DNA of 64,000 nt from contig NZ_FOET01000001.1 of NCBI RefSeq assembly GCF_900110735.1, positions 1 to 64,000 of the forward strand. Reading direction: 5' to 3'. Positions within the stretch are counted from its first letter, which is position 1. The number at the start of each line of letters is the position of its first letter. Both the position numbers and the translations under genes were made by a program. The DNA comes from Streptomyces radiopugnans. GTDB taxonomy: Bacteria; Actinomycetota; Actinomycetes; Streptomycetales; Streptomycetaceae. Shown piece after piece: positions 48,339-57,681 of this stretch. The notes below the pieces were generated by a model. The model saw nothing but the letters and a program-made list of their open reading frames with translations, did not search any database and was not told the origin of the DNA.

Positions 48339-49766
48339 ATGACCGCTCCGACGACCGCACCCGGCAGGGGCCGCTGGATCGAGCACTGGGATCCGGAGGA
48401 CGAGGGCTTCTGGGAGAGGAAGGGCCGCCGCATCGCCCGCCGCAACCTCGCGCTGTCGGTGGTCTCCGAACACATCGGCTTCTCGGTGTGGAGCATGTTC
48501 TCGGTCCTCGCCCTGTTCATGGGCCCCGAGTACGGCATCGACCCGGCGGGGAAGTTCTTCCTGGTCGCCGTCGCCTCCCTGGTGGGCGCCGCGCTGCGGG
48601 TGCCCTACGGCTTCGCGGTCGCCCGCTTCGGCGGCCGCAACTGGACGGTGATCAGCGCCGCGATGCTGCTGGCGCCCACCACGGCCCTGCTGGTGGTCAT
48701 GGAACCGGGCACCTCGTACACCACCTTCATGCTGGTGGCGGTCCTCACCGGTGTCGGCGGCGCCAACTTCGCCTCCTCCATGACCAACATCAACAGCTTC
48801 TACCCGCTGCGCCTGAAGGGCTGGGCCCTGGGGGTGAACGCGGGCGGGGGCAACATCGGCGTCGCCGTCGTCCAGCTCGCCGGCCTGCTGACCATCGCCG
48901 TCGCCGGGGCCGCGCAGCCCAGGCTGCTGCTCGCCGCCTACCTGCCGCTGATCGTGGCCGCCACGGTGCTCAGCGCGCGCCACATGGACAACCTCGGCCC
49001 CGTGCGCAACGACACGGGCGCGGCGAGGGAGGCGGCGCGCGACCGCCACACCTGGATCATGTCGTTCCTCTACATCGGCACCTTCGGCTCCTTCATCGGC
49101 TACAGCTTCGCCTTCGGCCTGGTGCTCCAGAACCAGTTCGGCCGCACTCCCCTGCAGGCCGCCTCGCTCACCTTCATCGGCCCGCTGCTGGGCTCGCTGA
49201 TCCGCCCCGTCGGCGGCCGGCTCGCCGACCGGCTCGGCGGTGCCCGGGTCACCCTGTGGAACTTCGGGGCCATGACGGGGGCGGCCGGCATCGTCGTGGC
49301 CGCGTCGGTGCGGGAGTCTCTGGCGCTGTTCATCGCCGGCTTCATCGTCCTGTTCGTCCTCACCGGCCTGGGCAACGGCTCGACGTTCAAGATGATCCCG
49401 GGCATCTTCCAGGCCAAGGCCCATGCGATGGGCCTGACCGGGGAGGCGGCCGCCGTCCGCGCCCGGCGGCTGTCGGGCGCCTCCATGGCACTGATCGGGG
49501 CGGTCGGCGGCTTCGGCGGGGTGGGCATCAACATGGCCCTGCGCCAGTCCTTCCTCACCTCCGGCACCGGCACCGGGGCCTTCGCGGTCTTCCTCGGCTA
49601 CTACGTGGTGTGCGCGGCGGTCACCTGGGCCGTATACCTGCGGCGCGGGGTGGGACGTGCCGGGGGCGGGGGCGGGGGCGCCGGCGGCGTCGGGGACGGT
49701 GGCGGGCGTGTCCGTGCCGCGGCGGCCGGGGAGGAGGAGTCGCGGGCCGCTTACGCGAGGGTGTGA
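48339..49766 (+). CDS. narK: nitrate/nitrite MFS transporter (NarK family)
   Basis: 475 residues. Twelve predicted helices with the nitrate-porter signatures GVGGANFASSMTNINSFYP and GVNAGGGNIGVAVVQL (near residue 170), plus a second Gly-rich motif. A ~45-residue hydrophilic N terminus with WIEHWDPEDEGFWE is typical of actinobacterial members. The last 35 residues are Gly-rich and basic. Imports nitrate or exports nitrite. GGAGG lies four bases before the ATG, inside a stem-loop. The next gene encodes the nitrate-linked regulator NnaR. Confidence 0.92.
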   Translation: MTAPTTAPGRGRWIEHWDPEDEGFWERKGRRIARRNLALSVVSEHIGFSVWSMFSVLALFMGPEYGIDPAGKFFLVAVASLVGAALRVPYGFAVARFGGRNWTVISAAMLLAPTTALLVVMEPGTSYTTFMLVAVLTGVGGANFASSMTNINSFYPLRLKGWALGVNAGGGNIGVAVVQLAGLLTIAVAGAAQPRLLLAAYLPLIVAATVLSARHMDNLGPVRNDTGAAREAARDRHTWIMSFLYIGTFGSFIGYSFAFGLVLQNQFGRTPLQAASLTFIGPLLGSLIRPVGGRLADRLGGARVTLWNFGAMTGAAGIVVAASVRESLALFIAGFIVLFVLTGLGNGSTFKMIPGIFQAKAHAMGLTGEAAAVRARRLSGASMALIGAVGGFGGVGINMALRQSFLTSGTGTGAFAVFLGYYVVCAAVTWAVYLRRGVGRAGGGGGGAGGVGDGGGRVRAAAAGEEESRAAYARV

Positions 49767-49942
49767 GGGGCGGGTGCGCCTGTGGTGGGTGCGGGCCCGT
49801 GGTGACGTGGTCCGGGCGCGGGGCGGCGCGCGTAACACTGGGGAAACCACGGCGAACCGGGGGCGTCACGCGCGCTTGTCAGGCTCGGTTGCCCACGGCT
49901 GTGCGGGCGAGACCCGTACGAACGACTGCGGACGAGGACCCA

Positions 49943-51073
49943 ATGCACCAGGTCGGACCACTGGAAGGCTTCACCGTCGGCGTCACCGCGGCCCGGCGCG
50001 CCGACGAACTGGGCGCCCTGCTGGAGCGGCGCGGCGCGGCGGTGGTGCACGCCCCGGCCCTGCGCATCGTGCCGCTGGCCGACGACGGCGAGCTGCTCGG
50101 CGCCACCAAGGCGCTGCTCGGCCACGCCCCCGACACGGTGGTGGCCACCACCGCCATCGGCTTCCGCGGCTGGGTGGAGGCCGCCGAGGGCTGGGGGCTG
50201 GGCGAGGAGCTGCGGGGTGTGCTGGACGGTGTGGAACTGCTCGCCCGCGGCCCCAAGGTGCGCGGCGCGGTACGGGCCGCCGGGCTGACCGAGGCCTGGT
50301 CGCCGCCGTCGGAGTCGCTGGCCGAGGTCCTGGACCGGCTGCTGGCCGAGGGCGTCGCCGGACGCCGGATCGCCGTCCAGCTCCACGGCGAGCCGCTGCC
50401 CGGTTTCGTCGAGGCGCTGCGCGAGGCGGGAGCGGAGGTCGTCGGCGTCCCCGTCTACCGCTGGCTGCCGCCGGAGGACGTCGCCCCGCTGGACCGGCTG
50501 ATCGACGCCGTGCGGGCCCGCTCGGTGGACGCGGTCACCTTCACGTCCGCCCCCGCCGCCGCCTCGCTGCTGGAGCGTGCGGAGCGGCTCGGCGTGCGGG
50601 AGGGCTTGCTGGAGGCGCTGCGTGGGGACGTGCTGGCCGCGTGCGTGGGGCCGGTCACCGCGCTGCCGCTGGTCGCGCACGACGTGCCGGTGGTGCGGCC
50701 CGAGCGCTTCCGGATCGGGCCGCTGGTCCAGCTGCTGTGCCGGGAGCTGCCCGCCCGTGCGCCGGCCCTGCCCGTCGCCGGGCGGCGGCTGGAGATCCGC
50801 GGCCGTGCGGTGGTCGTGGACGGCGAGCTGCGGCCCGTACCGCCCGCCGGGATGGCGCTGCTGCGGGCCCTGGCCCGGCGGCCCGGCTGGGTGGTCCCCC
50901 GCGCCGACCTGCTGCGCGCCCTGCCCGGCGCGGGGCGCGACGAGCACGCCGTGGAGACCGCGGTGGCGCGGCTGCGTTCGGCGCTGGGCGGGCCCCGGAT
51001 GATCCAGACGGTGGTCAAGCGCGGCTACCGGCTCGCCTTCGATCCGTCGGACGCGGGCTCCGGCCCGGGGTGA
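49943..51073 (+). CDS. nnaR: NnaR: HemD-like domain fused to a winged-helix regulator
   Basis: 376 residues. Residues 1-~255 have the uroporphyrinogen-III synthase (HemD) fold: LEGFTVGVTAARRADELGALL, VVATTAIGFRGWVEAA, VDAVTFTSAPAAASLLERA. The C-terminal ~95 residues form an OmpR-type winged helix (LRALARRPGWVVPRADLL to VVKRGYRLAF). In S. coelicolor NnaR is a regulator of nitrate/nitrite genes that acts with GlnR; whether the HemD domain senses or makes a tetrapyrrole is unclear. GAGGA precedes the ATG. Downstream of narK, same strand. Confidence 0.9.
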   Translation: MHQVGPLEGFTVGVTAARRADELGALLERRGAAVVHAPALRIVPLADDGELLGATKALLGHAPDTVVATTAIGFRGWVEAAEGWGLGEELRGVLDGVELLARGPKVRGAVRAAGLTEAWSPPSESLAEVLDRLLAEGVAGRRIAVQLHGEPLPGFVEALREAGAEVVGVPVYRWLPPEDVAPLDRLIDAVRARSVDAVTFTSAPAAASLLERAERLGVREGLLEALRGDVLAACVGPVTALPLVAHDVPVVRPERFRIGPLVQLLCRELPARAPALPVAGRRLEIRGRAVVVDGELRPVPPAGMALLRALARRPGWVVPRADLLRALPGAGRDEHAVETAVARLRSALGGPRMIQTVVKRGYRLAFDPSDAGSGPG

Positions 51074-51157
51074 CCTGGGCGCGGGGCGGCGTGCGCGCCG
51101 CGATCCCCTGGCGTACGGTGGACGGCTGCCCTGAGTACAGCAGAAGGGGGCCGTGCG

Positions 51158-53578
51158 TTGGGAGCGCAGGAGACAGTGCCGTCGGTGCCGAGGCCCGCCG
51201 CCGCCGTCGGCGACGGCGGCGGGCACGAGGTGCACGACGGCGTACGGGAACGGGAGATCCGCGGGGAGCAGGAGCACCTCGACCGGGTCTACCGGCGTCT
51301 TGAGGAGAAGATCCACGAGGCGGAGTTCCTCATGGCGGACGCCGCCAAGCGCGCCCAGGTCGGCACGCCGGGGGCGCTCGCCGAGCGGGACGCGCAGGTC
51401 TTCCGCGCCGGTGTGCACCTCAACCGGCTCAACAGCGAGTTCGAGGACTTCCTCTTCGGGCGGATCGACCTGCTGCGGGGCAAGGACGGCGAGCGCGGGC
51501 CCGACGGCGCGTACACCTCCGTCGAGCCCGCCGACGACGCCGTGCGCGCCGGCGGCGCCGGCACCGCCGCCGCGGACATCTCCGAGACCCTGCACATCGG
51601 CCGGCTCGGCGTGCTCGACGCCGACTACACCCCGCTGGTCATCGACTGGCGCGCCCCGGCCGCCGCGCCCTTCTACCGGGCCACCCCGGTGGCGCCGGGC
51701 CGGGTGGTGCGGCGGCGGGTGATCCGCAGCCGGGGCCGCCGCGTACTGGGCGTGGAGGACGACCTGCTGCGCCCGGAGCTGACGGCGTACCTGGACGGCG
51801 AGGAACTGGCCGTGGTCGGCGACGGCGCCCTGATGGCGGCGCTGGGCCGGTCCCGCGGCCACACCATGCGCGACATCGTCGCCTCCATCCAGGCCGAGCA
51901 GGACGAGGTGATCCGGGCCCCCGCCGTCTCCGTCACCGAGGTCGAGGGCGGTCCCGGCACGGGCAAAACGGCCGTCGCGCTGCACCGCGCCGCGTACCTG
52001 CTCTACCAGGACCGGAGGCGCTACGCGGGCGGCATCCTCATCGTGAGCCCCACCCCGCTGCTGGTGTCGTACACCGAGGGCGTGCTGCCGTCCCTGGGCG
52101 AGGAGGGCCAGGTCGCGATCCGCGCGCTGGGCTCGCTGGTGGAGGGGGCGGAGGCCGACGCCTACGACGAGCAGGCCGTCGCCCGCGTCAAGGGCTCCTC
52201 CCGCATGGTGCGGGTGCTGCGCAGGGCGGCGCGCGGCACGCTTGAACTCGGCGCGCCGCGGGCCGGCGGTGTGCCCGGCCGGCTGCGGGTGGTCGCCCTG
52301 GGCACGCGCCTGGAGCTGGACGCCGACGACCTGCGCCGGATCCGCGAGCAGGCGCTCGGCGGCACCGCGCCCGTCAACCTGCTTCGCCCGCGCGCCCGGC
52401 GGCTGCTGCTGGACGCGCTGTGGGAGCGCTCGGGGGCCGGCCGGCGGTACACCGACCCGGAGCTGGCGGCCGAGGCGCGCCGGGGGTTCGACGAGGACGT
52501 CTCCACCGAGACCGACTTCACCGGCTTCCTGGACGCCTGGTGGCCCGAGCTGACCCCGCGCCGCGTGCTGGCGGCCATGGCGGACGAGAAGAGGCTGTCG
52601 CGCTGGGCGCGCCGGGTGCTCCAGCCGCGCGAGGTGCGGCGGCTGGCGCGTTCGCTGGCCCGGCTGGACGCCGGCGGCTCCGGTCCGCTGTCCGTCCACG
52701 ACGTCGCGCTCCTGGACGAGCTGCGGGTCCTGCTCGGCACTCCCGCCCGTCCCCGCAGGAGGGAGGTGGACCCGCTGGACCAGCTCACCGGCCTGGAGGA
52801 ACTGAGCACCTACGCGGACCGCCTCGCCGCCCGTACCGCCCGCGCCGAGCGCCGGGAGGAGGAAGAGCGCACCGACTACGCGCACGTCATCGTCGACGAG
52901 GCGCAGGACCTCACGCCGATGCAGTGGCGGATGGTGGGCCGGCGCGGCCGCCAGGCGACGTGGACGGTGGTCGGGGACCCGGCGCAGAGTTCCTGGTCGG
53001 ATCCGGAGGAGGCCGCCGCCGCCCGCGACGAGGCGCTGGGCGCCCGTCCGCGCCGCCGCTTCGAGCTGACGGTCAACTACCGCAACCCGGCCGAGATCGC
53101 CGAGCTGTCCGCCCGGGTGCTGGCCCTGGCCATGCCGGGGGTGCGTCCGCCCCGCGCGGTGCGCGCCACGGGTCTGGTGCCGCGCTTCGCCACGGTGGCG
53201 GACGGCTCGGACGGCTCGGACGGCTCGGTCGGTGCGGTCGGTGCGGTCGGCCGGGCGGTGCGCGCGGAGGCCGAGCGGCTGCTGGCGGAGGTGGAGGGCA
53301 CCGTCGGCGTCGTGGTGGCGATGGGCCGCCGCGAGCAGGCCCGCACCTGGCTCGCCGGGCTCGGCGACCGGGTGGTGCCGCTGGGCAGCCTGGAGGCCAA
53401 GGGCCTGGAGTACGACGCGACGCTCGTGGTCTCTCCCGCGGAGATCGCCGACGAGTCCCCGGCGGGCCTGCGGGTGCTGTACGTGGCGCTGACCCGGGCC
53501 ACGCAGCGGCTGACGGTCCTGTCGCGGGAGAAGGACCTGCCGGACGCCGAGGGGGTTCCCGACCTGCTGCGGGAGTGA
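51158..53578 (+). CDS. HelD/HelR-like UvrD-family helicase-type ATPase
   Basis: 806 residues. HelD-class proteins bind RNA polymerase and recycle stalled complexes; HelR members also protect it from rifamycins. A long N-terminal coiled-coil arm (REIRGEQEHLDRVYRRLEEKIHEAE begins it) precedes the helicase 1A domain with Walker A EGGPGTGKTAVAL (near residue 268), Walker B HVIVDEAQDL, and helicase 2A motifs (LTVNYRNPAEIAEL, KGLEYDATLV, LYVALTRATQRL). The start is TTG at 51158, seven bases after AAGGGGG. I see no rifamycin-associated inverted repeat upstream, so HelD versus HelR is left open. Confidence 0.86.
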   Translation: MGAQETVPSVPRPAAAVGDGGGHEVHDGVREREIRGEQEHLDRVYRRLEEKIHEAEFLMADAAKRAQVGTPGALAERDAQVFRAGVHLNRLNSEFEDFLFGRIDLLRGKDGERGPDGAYTSVEPADDAVRAGGAGTAAADISETLHIGRLGVLDADYTPLVIDWRAPAAAPFYRATPVAPGRVVRRRVIRSRGRRVLGVEDDLLRPELTAYLDGEELAVVGDGALMAALGRSRGHTMRDIVASIQAEQDEVIRAPAVSVTEVEGGPGTGKTAVALHRAAYLLYQDRRRYAGGILIVSPTPLLVSYTEGVLPSLGEEGQVAIRALGSLVEGAEADAYDEQAVARVKGSSRMVRVLRRAARGTLELGAPRAGGVPGRLRVVALGTRLELDADDLRRIREQALGGTAPVNLLRPRARRLLLDALWERSGAGRRYTDPELAAEARRGFDEDVSTETDFTGFLDAWWPELTPRRVLAAMADEKRLSRWARRVLQPREVRRLARSLARLDAGGSGPLSVHDVALLDELRVLLGTPARPRRREVDPLDQLTGLEELSTYADRLAARTARAERREEEERTDYAHVIVDEAQDLTPMQWRMVGRRGRQATWTVVGDPAQSSWSDPEEAAAARDEALGARPRRRFELTVNYRNPAEIAELSARVLALAMPGVRPPRAVRATGLVPRFATVADGSDGSDGSVGAVGAVGRAVRAEAERLLAEVEGTVGVVVAMGRREQARTWLAGLGDRVVPLGSLEAKGLEYDATLVVSPAEIADESPAGLRVLYVALTRATQRLTVLSREKDLPDAEGVPDLLRE

Positions 53579-53637
53579 GGCCCACGGGATTTTCCGATTG
53601 CCGGGGCCGAACGGAATCACCGTCGCCGATCGTTTGT

Positions 53638-53800
53638 TAGCCTGAACGTGGCACCGGCCCGATCCAAGCCCCCGGGCCCAACCTTCGTCGCTTCGAGCGA
53701 CCACTTGCCGCGAGGCGAGCATGGCGGGTCGGTGTCGCAGACGTGGATCCGAGGGGTCCGCACCGCCCTCGGGCGGTGCGGACCCCTCGTCCGTGTGTCC
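53638..53800 (+). ncRNA. candidate intergenic small RNA
   Basis: Between the helicase stop (53578) and the malic enzyme start (53993) there are 414 bases without a gene. TAGCCT at 53638-53643 is a possible -10 element. Two short hairpins follow (GTCGCT-TCG-AGCGAC at 53687-53701, and one near 53706-53720), then a very strong terminator. A ~100-150-base transcript fits; alternatively this is only the 3' end of the helicase mRNA. Confidence 0.35.
53750..53789 (+). terminator. strong hairpin terminator upstream of the malic enzyme gene
   Basis: An 18-bp perfect stem (53750-53767 with 53772-53789; arm CGAGGGGTCCGCACCGCC) with a CTCG tetraloop. It lies 171 bases after the helicase stop codon. Confidence 0.88.
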
Positions 53801-53992
53801 CGGGCCCGGCGCCCGTGTGTGCCGGGCCCGGGACACGGCGGACCGCACCGCGCGTGCCATGGCGGAAAACACTTTCCGTCCCCCGGAACCGGTTACCTGC
53901 TACCGGCCGGTAGGTGCGACGATCGGGTGACGCGATCCGGCGAGGTGGCCGGATGCGCGGCACAGCACCACGGAAAGCAGAGGAACCCGGCC

Positions 53993-55426
53993 ATGGCAAC
54001 GGCGCCCAGCGTCTCGTACTCGATGACCATCCGCCTGGAGGTGCCCGCCGGAGGAGCGGCGGTCAGCCAGCTCACCACGGCCGTGGAGTCCTCCGGCGGC
54101 TCGGTCATCGGTCTCGACGTCACAGCCTCCGGCCACGAGCGGCTGCGCATCGACGTCACGATCGCCGCCTCATCCACCGCGCACGCCGACGAGATCGTCG
54201 CCAAGCTGCGCGAGGTCGAGGGCATCGCCATCGGCAAGGTCTCCGACCGGACCTTCCTGATGCACCTGGGCGGCAAGATCGAGATGGCGTCCAAGCACCC
54301 CATTCGCAACCGCGACGACCTGTCCATGATCTACACCCCGGGCGTGGCCCGGGTCTGCACCCAGATCGCGGCCAACCCCGAGGACGCCCGCCGGCTGACC
54401 ATCAAGCGCAACTCCGTCGCCGTCGTCACCGACGGCTCGGCCGTGCTGGGTCTGGGCAACATCGGGCCGAAGGCCGCGCTGCCGGTCATGGAGGGCAAGG
54501 CGGCCCTCTTCAAGCGCTTCGCCGGCATCGACGCCTGGCCGCTGTGCCTGGACACCCAGGACACCGACGCCATCGTCGAGGTCGTCAAGGCCGTCGCCCC
54601 CGGCTTCGCGGGCATCAACCTGGAGGACATCTCCGCCCCCCGCTGCTTCGAGATCGAGGCGCGGCTGCGCGAGGCCCTGGACATCCCCGTCTTCCACGAC
54701 GACCAGCACGGCACCGCCATCGTGGTGCTGGCCGCGCTGACCAACGCGCTGCGAGTGGTCGGCAAGGACATCGAGGACGTGCGGGTCGTGATGTCCGGCG
54801 CCGGGGCCGCCGGCACGGCCATCCTCAAACTGCTGCTGGCCGCCGGCGTCAAGCACGCGGTGGTCGCCGACATCCACGGAGTGGTGCACGCCGGGCGCGC
54901 GGACCTGGTGGGCGCCGCGCCCGACTCGCCGCTGTGCTGGATCGCCGACAACACCAACCCCGAGGGCGTCACCGGCACGCTGAAGGAGGCCGTCGTCGGC
55001 GCCGACGTCTTCATCGGCGTCTCCGCCCCGGACGTGCTCGGCGCCGAGGACGTGGCCGCGATGGCCGACGGCGCGATCGTGTTCGCGCTCGCCAACCCCG
55101 ACCCGGAGGTGGACCCGGCGGTCGCCCGCCGGACCGCGGCGGTGGTGGCCACCGGCCGTTCGGACTTCCCCAACCAGATCAACAACGTGCTGGTCTTCCC
55201 CGGCGTCTTCCGGGGCCTGCTCGACGCCCACTCGCGCACGGTCAACGAGGAGATGATGCTGGCCGCGGCGCGGGCGCTGGCCGACGTGGTGCACGAGGAC
55301 GAGCTGAACGCGAACTACATCATCCCGAGCGTCTTCAACGACAGGGTCGCGGGCGCGGTCGCCGGAGCGGTGCGGGAGGCCGCCATCGCGGCCGGGGAGT
55401 CTGTGACGACCGCCACGGCGCCCTGA
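53993..55426 (+). CDS. NAD-dependent malic enzyme with N-terminal ACT domain
   Basis: 477 residues. Decarboxylates malate to pyruvate. Residues 1-~85 form an ACT-like regulatory domain (SYSMTIRLEVPAGGAAVSQL). The malic enzyme part shows DLSMIYTPGVARVC with the catalytic Tyr, LEDISAPRCFEIE and FHDDQHGTA with metal ligands, and a nucleotide fold MSGAGAAGTAILKLL. The short bacterial form without a phosphotransacetylase tail matches the NAD-type malic enzyme known from S. coelicolor. ATG at 53993 follows AGAGGA. Monocistronic, between a terminator and hupA. Confidence 0.92.
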   Translation: MATAPSVSYSMTIRLEVPAGGAAVSQLTTAVESSGGSVIGLDVTASGHERLRIDVTIAASSTAHADEIVAKLREVEGIAIGKVSDRTFLMHLGGKIEMASKHPIRNRDDLSMIYTPGVARVCTQIAANPEDARRLTIKRNSVAVVTDGSAVLGLGNIGPKAALPVMEGKAALFKRFAGIDAWPLCLDTQDTDAIVEVVKAVAPGFAGINLEDISAPRCFEIEARLREALDIPVFHDDQHGTAIVVLAALTNALRVVGKDIEDVRVVMSGAGAAGTAILKLLLAAGVKHAVVADIHGVVHAGRADLVGAAPDSPLCWIADNTNPEGVTGTLKEAVVGADVFIGVSAPDVLGAEDVAAMADGAIVFALANPDPEVDPAVARRTAAVVATGRSDFPNQINNVLVFPGVFRGLLDAHSRTVNEEMMLAAARALADVVHEDELNANYIIPSVFNDRVAGAVAGAVREAAIAAGESVTTATAP

Positions 55427-55741
55427 CCGCATGGGACCGGCGCGTCGGGGGCATCCCACCCGGATGGCCCCTTAGGGTGGCGAAAGCCGCACCGAGGGTG
55501 GCTACGGAGTGTCATCATCGCGTGTCACAGGCGTCCTCCGGGTGACGTCGCAGGGCCCCGGATTGGCATTACCACCGCAGGTGGGGGCAGGATGCTTTCC
55601 CGAGGGCCGCGTCCTGGGAGCGCCCCTGCGGACGCGGAAGGTCTGGCAGCAGACCCGGGTCCGGGGACTGTCCGAGGGCCCTGGCAGCATCGGCTTCGAT
55701 CTCATGCCTCACAGGCAAGAAAAACCACGGGAGTACGAATT
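55427..55741. other. 315-bp intergenic region upstream of hupA
   Basis: A possible promoter is TTGGCA (55563-55568) with CAGGAT (55588-55593), 19 bases apart. A leader of about 140 bases would precede hupA. The ribosome binding site near 55728-55734 (CGGGAG) is good. No coding sequence was recognised. Confidence 0.45.
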
Positions 55742-56023
55742 ATGAACCGCAGTGAGCTGGTGGCAGCGCTGTCCGAGCGCGCCCAGGTGACCCGCAAGGA
55801 CGCCGACGCTGTGCTGGCCGCGTTCGCCGAGACCGTCGGCGAGGTCGTCGCCAAGGGCGACGAGAAGGTCACCATCCCCGGCTTCCTGACCTTCGAGCGC
55901 ACCCACCGTGCCGCTCGCACCGCTCGCAACCCGCAGACCGGCGACCCGATCGAGATCCCCGCCGGCTACAGCGTGAAGGTCTCCGCGGGCTCCAAGCTGA
56001 AGGAGGCCGCCAAGGGCAAGTGA
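55742..56023 (+). CDS. hupA: nucleoid-associated protein HU
   Basis: 93 residues. Dimeric DNA-bending protein. The complete HU fold is present: MNRSELVAALSERAQVTRKD, the VTIPGFLTFERTHRAAR beta-arm entry, and ARNPQTGDPIEIPAG at the arm tip. The Lys/Ala-rich C-terminal extension of the sporulation form HupS is absent, so it is the vegetative HupA type. CGGGAG precedes the ATG. A terminator follows. Confidence 0.96.
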   Translation: MNRSELVAALSERAQVTRKDADAVLAAFAETVGEVVAKGDEKVTIPGFLTFERTHRAARTARNPQTGDPIEIPAGYSVKVSAGSKLKEAAKGK

Positions 56024-56053
56024 GCCCTGGCGCGGCACCACAGGCGTACGCAT

Positions 56054-56088
56054 GAGGGCGGTCACCCCGCAAGGGGGTGACCGCCCTC
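56054..56088. terminator. terminator between hupA and murA
   Basis: A 15-bp perfect stem (56054-56068 with 56074-56088; arm GAGGGCGGTCACCCC) around GCAAG. It serves two converging genes. Confidence 0.85.
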
Positions 56089-56125
56089 CGCGTCGCGTAC
56101 GGCGGCCCGGCCGGGTCCGGTGGGG

Positions 56126-57454
56126 TCAGGCGGGCAGTTCCACCCGCGCCCCCAGCGCGGGCAGCTTCTCCATGAAGTTCTCGTAGCCCCGGTTGATCAG
56201 ATCGATCCCGTGGACCCTGGAGGTCCCCTGGGCCGCCAGGGCGGCGATCAGGTACGAGAAGCCGCCGCGGAGGTCCGGGATGACCAGATCGGCCCCCTGG
56301 AGCTTCGTGGGGCCGGACACGACCGCCGAGTGGAGGAAGTTGCGCTGGCCGAAGCGGCACGGCATGCCGCCCAGGCACTCGCGGTAGAGCTGGATGTGCG
56401 CGCCCATCTGGTTGAGGGCGGAGGTGAAGCCCAGCCGCGACTCGTACACCGTCTCGTGGACGATCGACAGGCCCGACGCCTGGGTCAGGGCCACCACCAG
56501 CGGCTGCTGCCAGTCGGTCTGGAAGCCGGGGTGGACGTCCGTCTCCAGGGCGATGGCCTTGAGCGCGCCGCCCGGGTGCCAGAAGCGGATGCCGTCGTCG
56601 TCCACCTCGAACTCGCCGCCCACCTTGCGGTAGGTGTTGAGGAACGTCATCATCTCGCGCTGGCTGGCGCCGCGCACGTACACGCTGCCCTCGGTCGCCA
56701 GCGCCGCGCTCGCCCAGGAGGCGGCCTCCAGGCGGTCGGGCAGGGCGCGGTGGTTGTAGCCGCCGAGCTTGTCCACACCGGTGATGCGGATCGTCCGGTC
56801 GGTGTCCATGGAGATGATCGCGCCCATCTTCTGCAGTACGCAGATGAGGTCCTCGATCTCCGGCTCCACGGCGGCGTTGGAGAGTTCGGTCACGCCCTCG
56901 GCCAGCACGGCCGTCAGCAGGACCTGCTCGGTGGAGCCGACCGACGGGTACGGCAGCTTGATCTTGCAGCCGCGCAGCCGCTGCGGGGCCTCCAGGTACT
57001 GGCCGTCGGCGCGCTTCTCGATCACCGCGCCGAACTCGCGCAGCACGTCGAAGTGGAAGTTCACCGGGCGCCCGCCGATGTCGCAGCCGCCCAGGCCGGG
57101 TATGAAGGCGTGGCCCAGGCGGTGCAGCAGCGGGCCGCAGAAGAGGATCGGGATGCGGGAGGAGCCCGCGTGGGCGTCGATGTCGGCGACGTTGGCGCTC
57201 TCCACGTGGGAGGGGTCGAGCACCAGCTCGCCCGATTCCTCGCCCTTGCTCACGGTGACGCCGTGCAGTTCGAGCAGGCCGCGGACGACCCGCACGTCGC
57301 GGATCTCGGGGACGTTGCGCAGCCGGCTCGGTTCGCTGCCGAGCAGTGCGGCGACCATGGCCTTGGGCACGAGGTTCTTCGCGCCCCGGACTCTGATCTC
57401 GCCCTCCAGCGGTGTGCCGCCGTGGACAAGGAGTACGTCGTCAGTGCCGGTCAT
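56126..57454 (-). CDS. murA: UDP-N-acetylglucosamine 1-carboxyvinyltransferase
   Basis: 442 residues. First committed enzyme of peptidoglycan precursor synthesis, joining phosphoenolpyruvate to UDP-GlcNAc. The start GGTPLEGEIRVRGAKNLVPK contains the substrate-binding Lys-Asn. The catalytic loop is IPGLGGCDIGGRPVNFHF with Cys124, the residue alkylated by fosfomycin; the mycobacterial Asp replacement is not present. Repeats of the inside-out barrel are intact to the C terminus (LINRGYENFMEKLPALGA). The ATG at 57454 begins the conserved region. Streptomyces often carry a second murA; only this one is here. Confidence 0.95.
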   Translation of the reverse strand: MTGTDDVLLVHGGTPLEGEIRVRGAKNLVPKAMVAALLGSEPSRLRNVPEIRDVRVVRGLLELHGVTVSKGEESGELVLDPSHVESANVADIDAHAGSSRIPILFCGPLLHRLGHAFIPGLGGCDIGGRPVNFHFDVLREFGAVIEKRADGQYLEAPQRLRGCKIKLPYPSVGSTEQVLLTAVLAEGVTELSNAAVEPEIEDLICVLQKMGAIISMDTDRTIRITGVDKLGGYNHRALPDRLEAASWASAALATEGSVYVRGASQREMMTFLNTYRKVGGEFEVDDDGIRFWHPGGALKAIALETDVHPGFQTDWQQPLVVALTQASGLSIVHETVYESRLGFTSALNQMGAHIQLYRECLGGMPCRFGQRNFLHSAVVSGPTKLQGADLVIPDLRGGFSYLIAALAAQGTSRVHGIDLINRGYENFMEKLPALGARVELPA

Positions 57455-57681
57455 GGGCCTCGCGTTCCAGGATGAAGAAGAGCAGGGGCACAGGGAATGG
57501 TAATGGCCGTGCACCCGGGCCGTATCCGTTCGTCCGGGGCACGGACGGGTCCGGGGGACGGACGGGCGCGGCCCGCACCGGCGCCGGGCTGCGCCCGGTC
57601 GCGCAGCGTGTCCGGGCCGCTCCGCGGTGTCGTGCGCAATTCGGGCCCCCGCCCGGGCCCGGAGTGCGGGATCATTGGGGC

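Noticed and set aside
51074..51157. Rifamycin-associated element upstream of the HelD-like gene
   Set aside because: No long inverted repeat of that type is visible in the 84-base gap.
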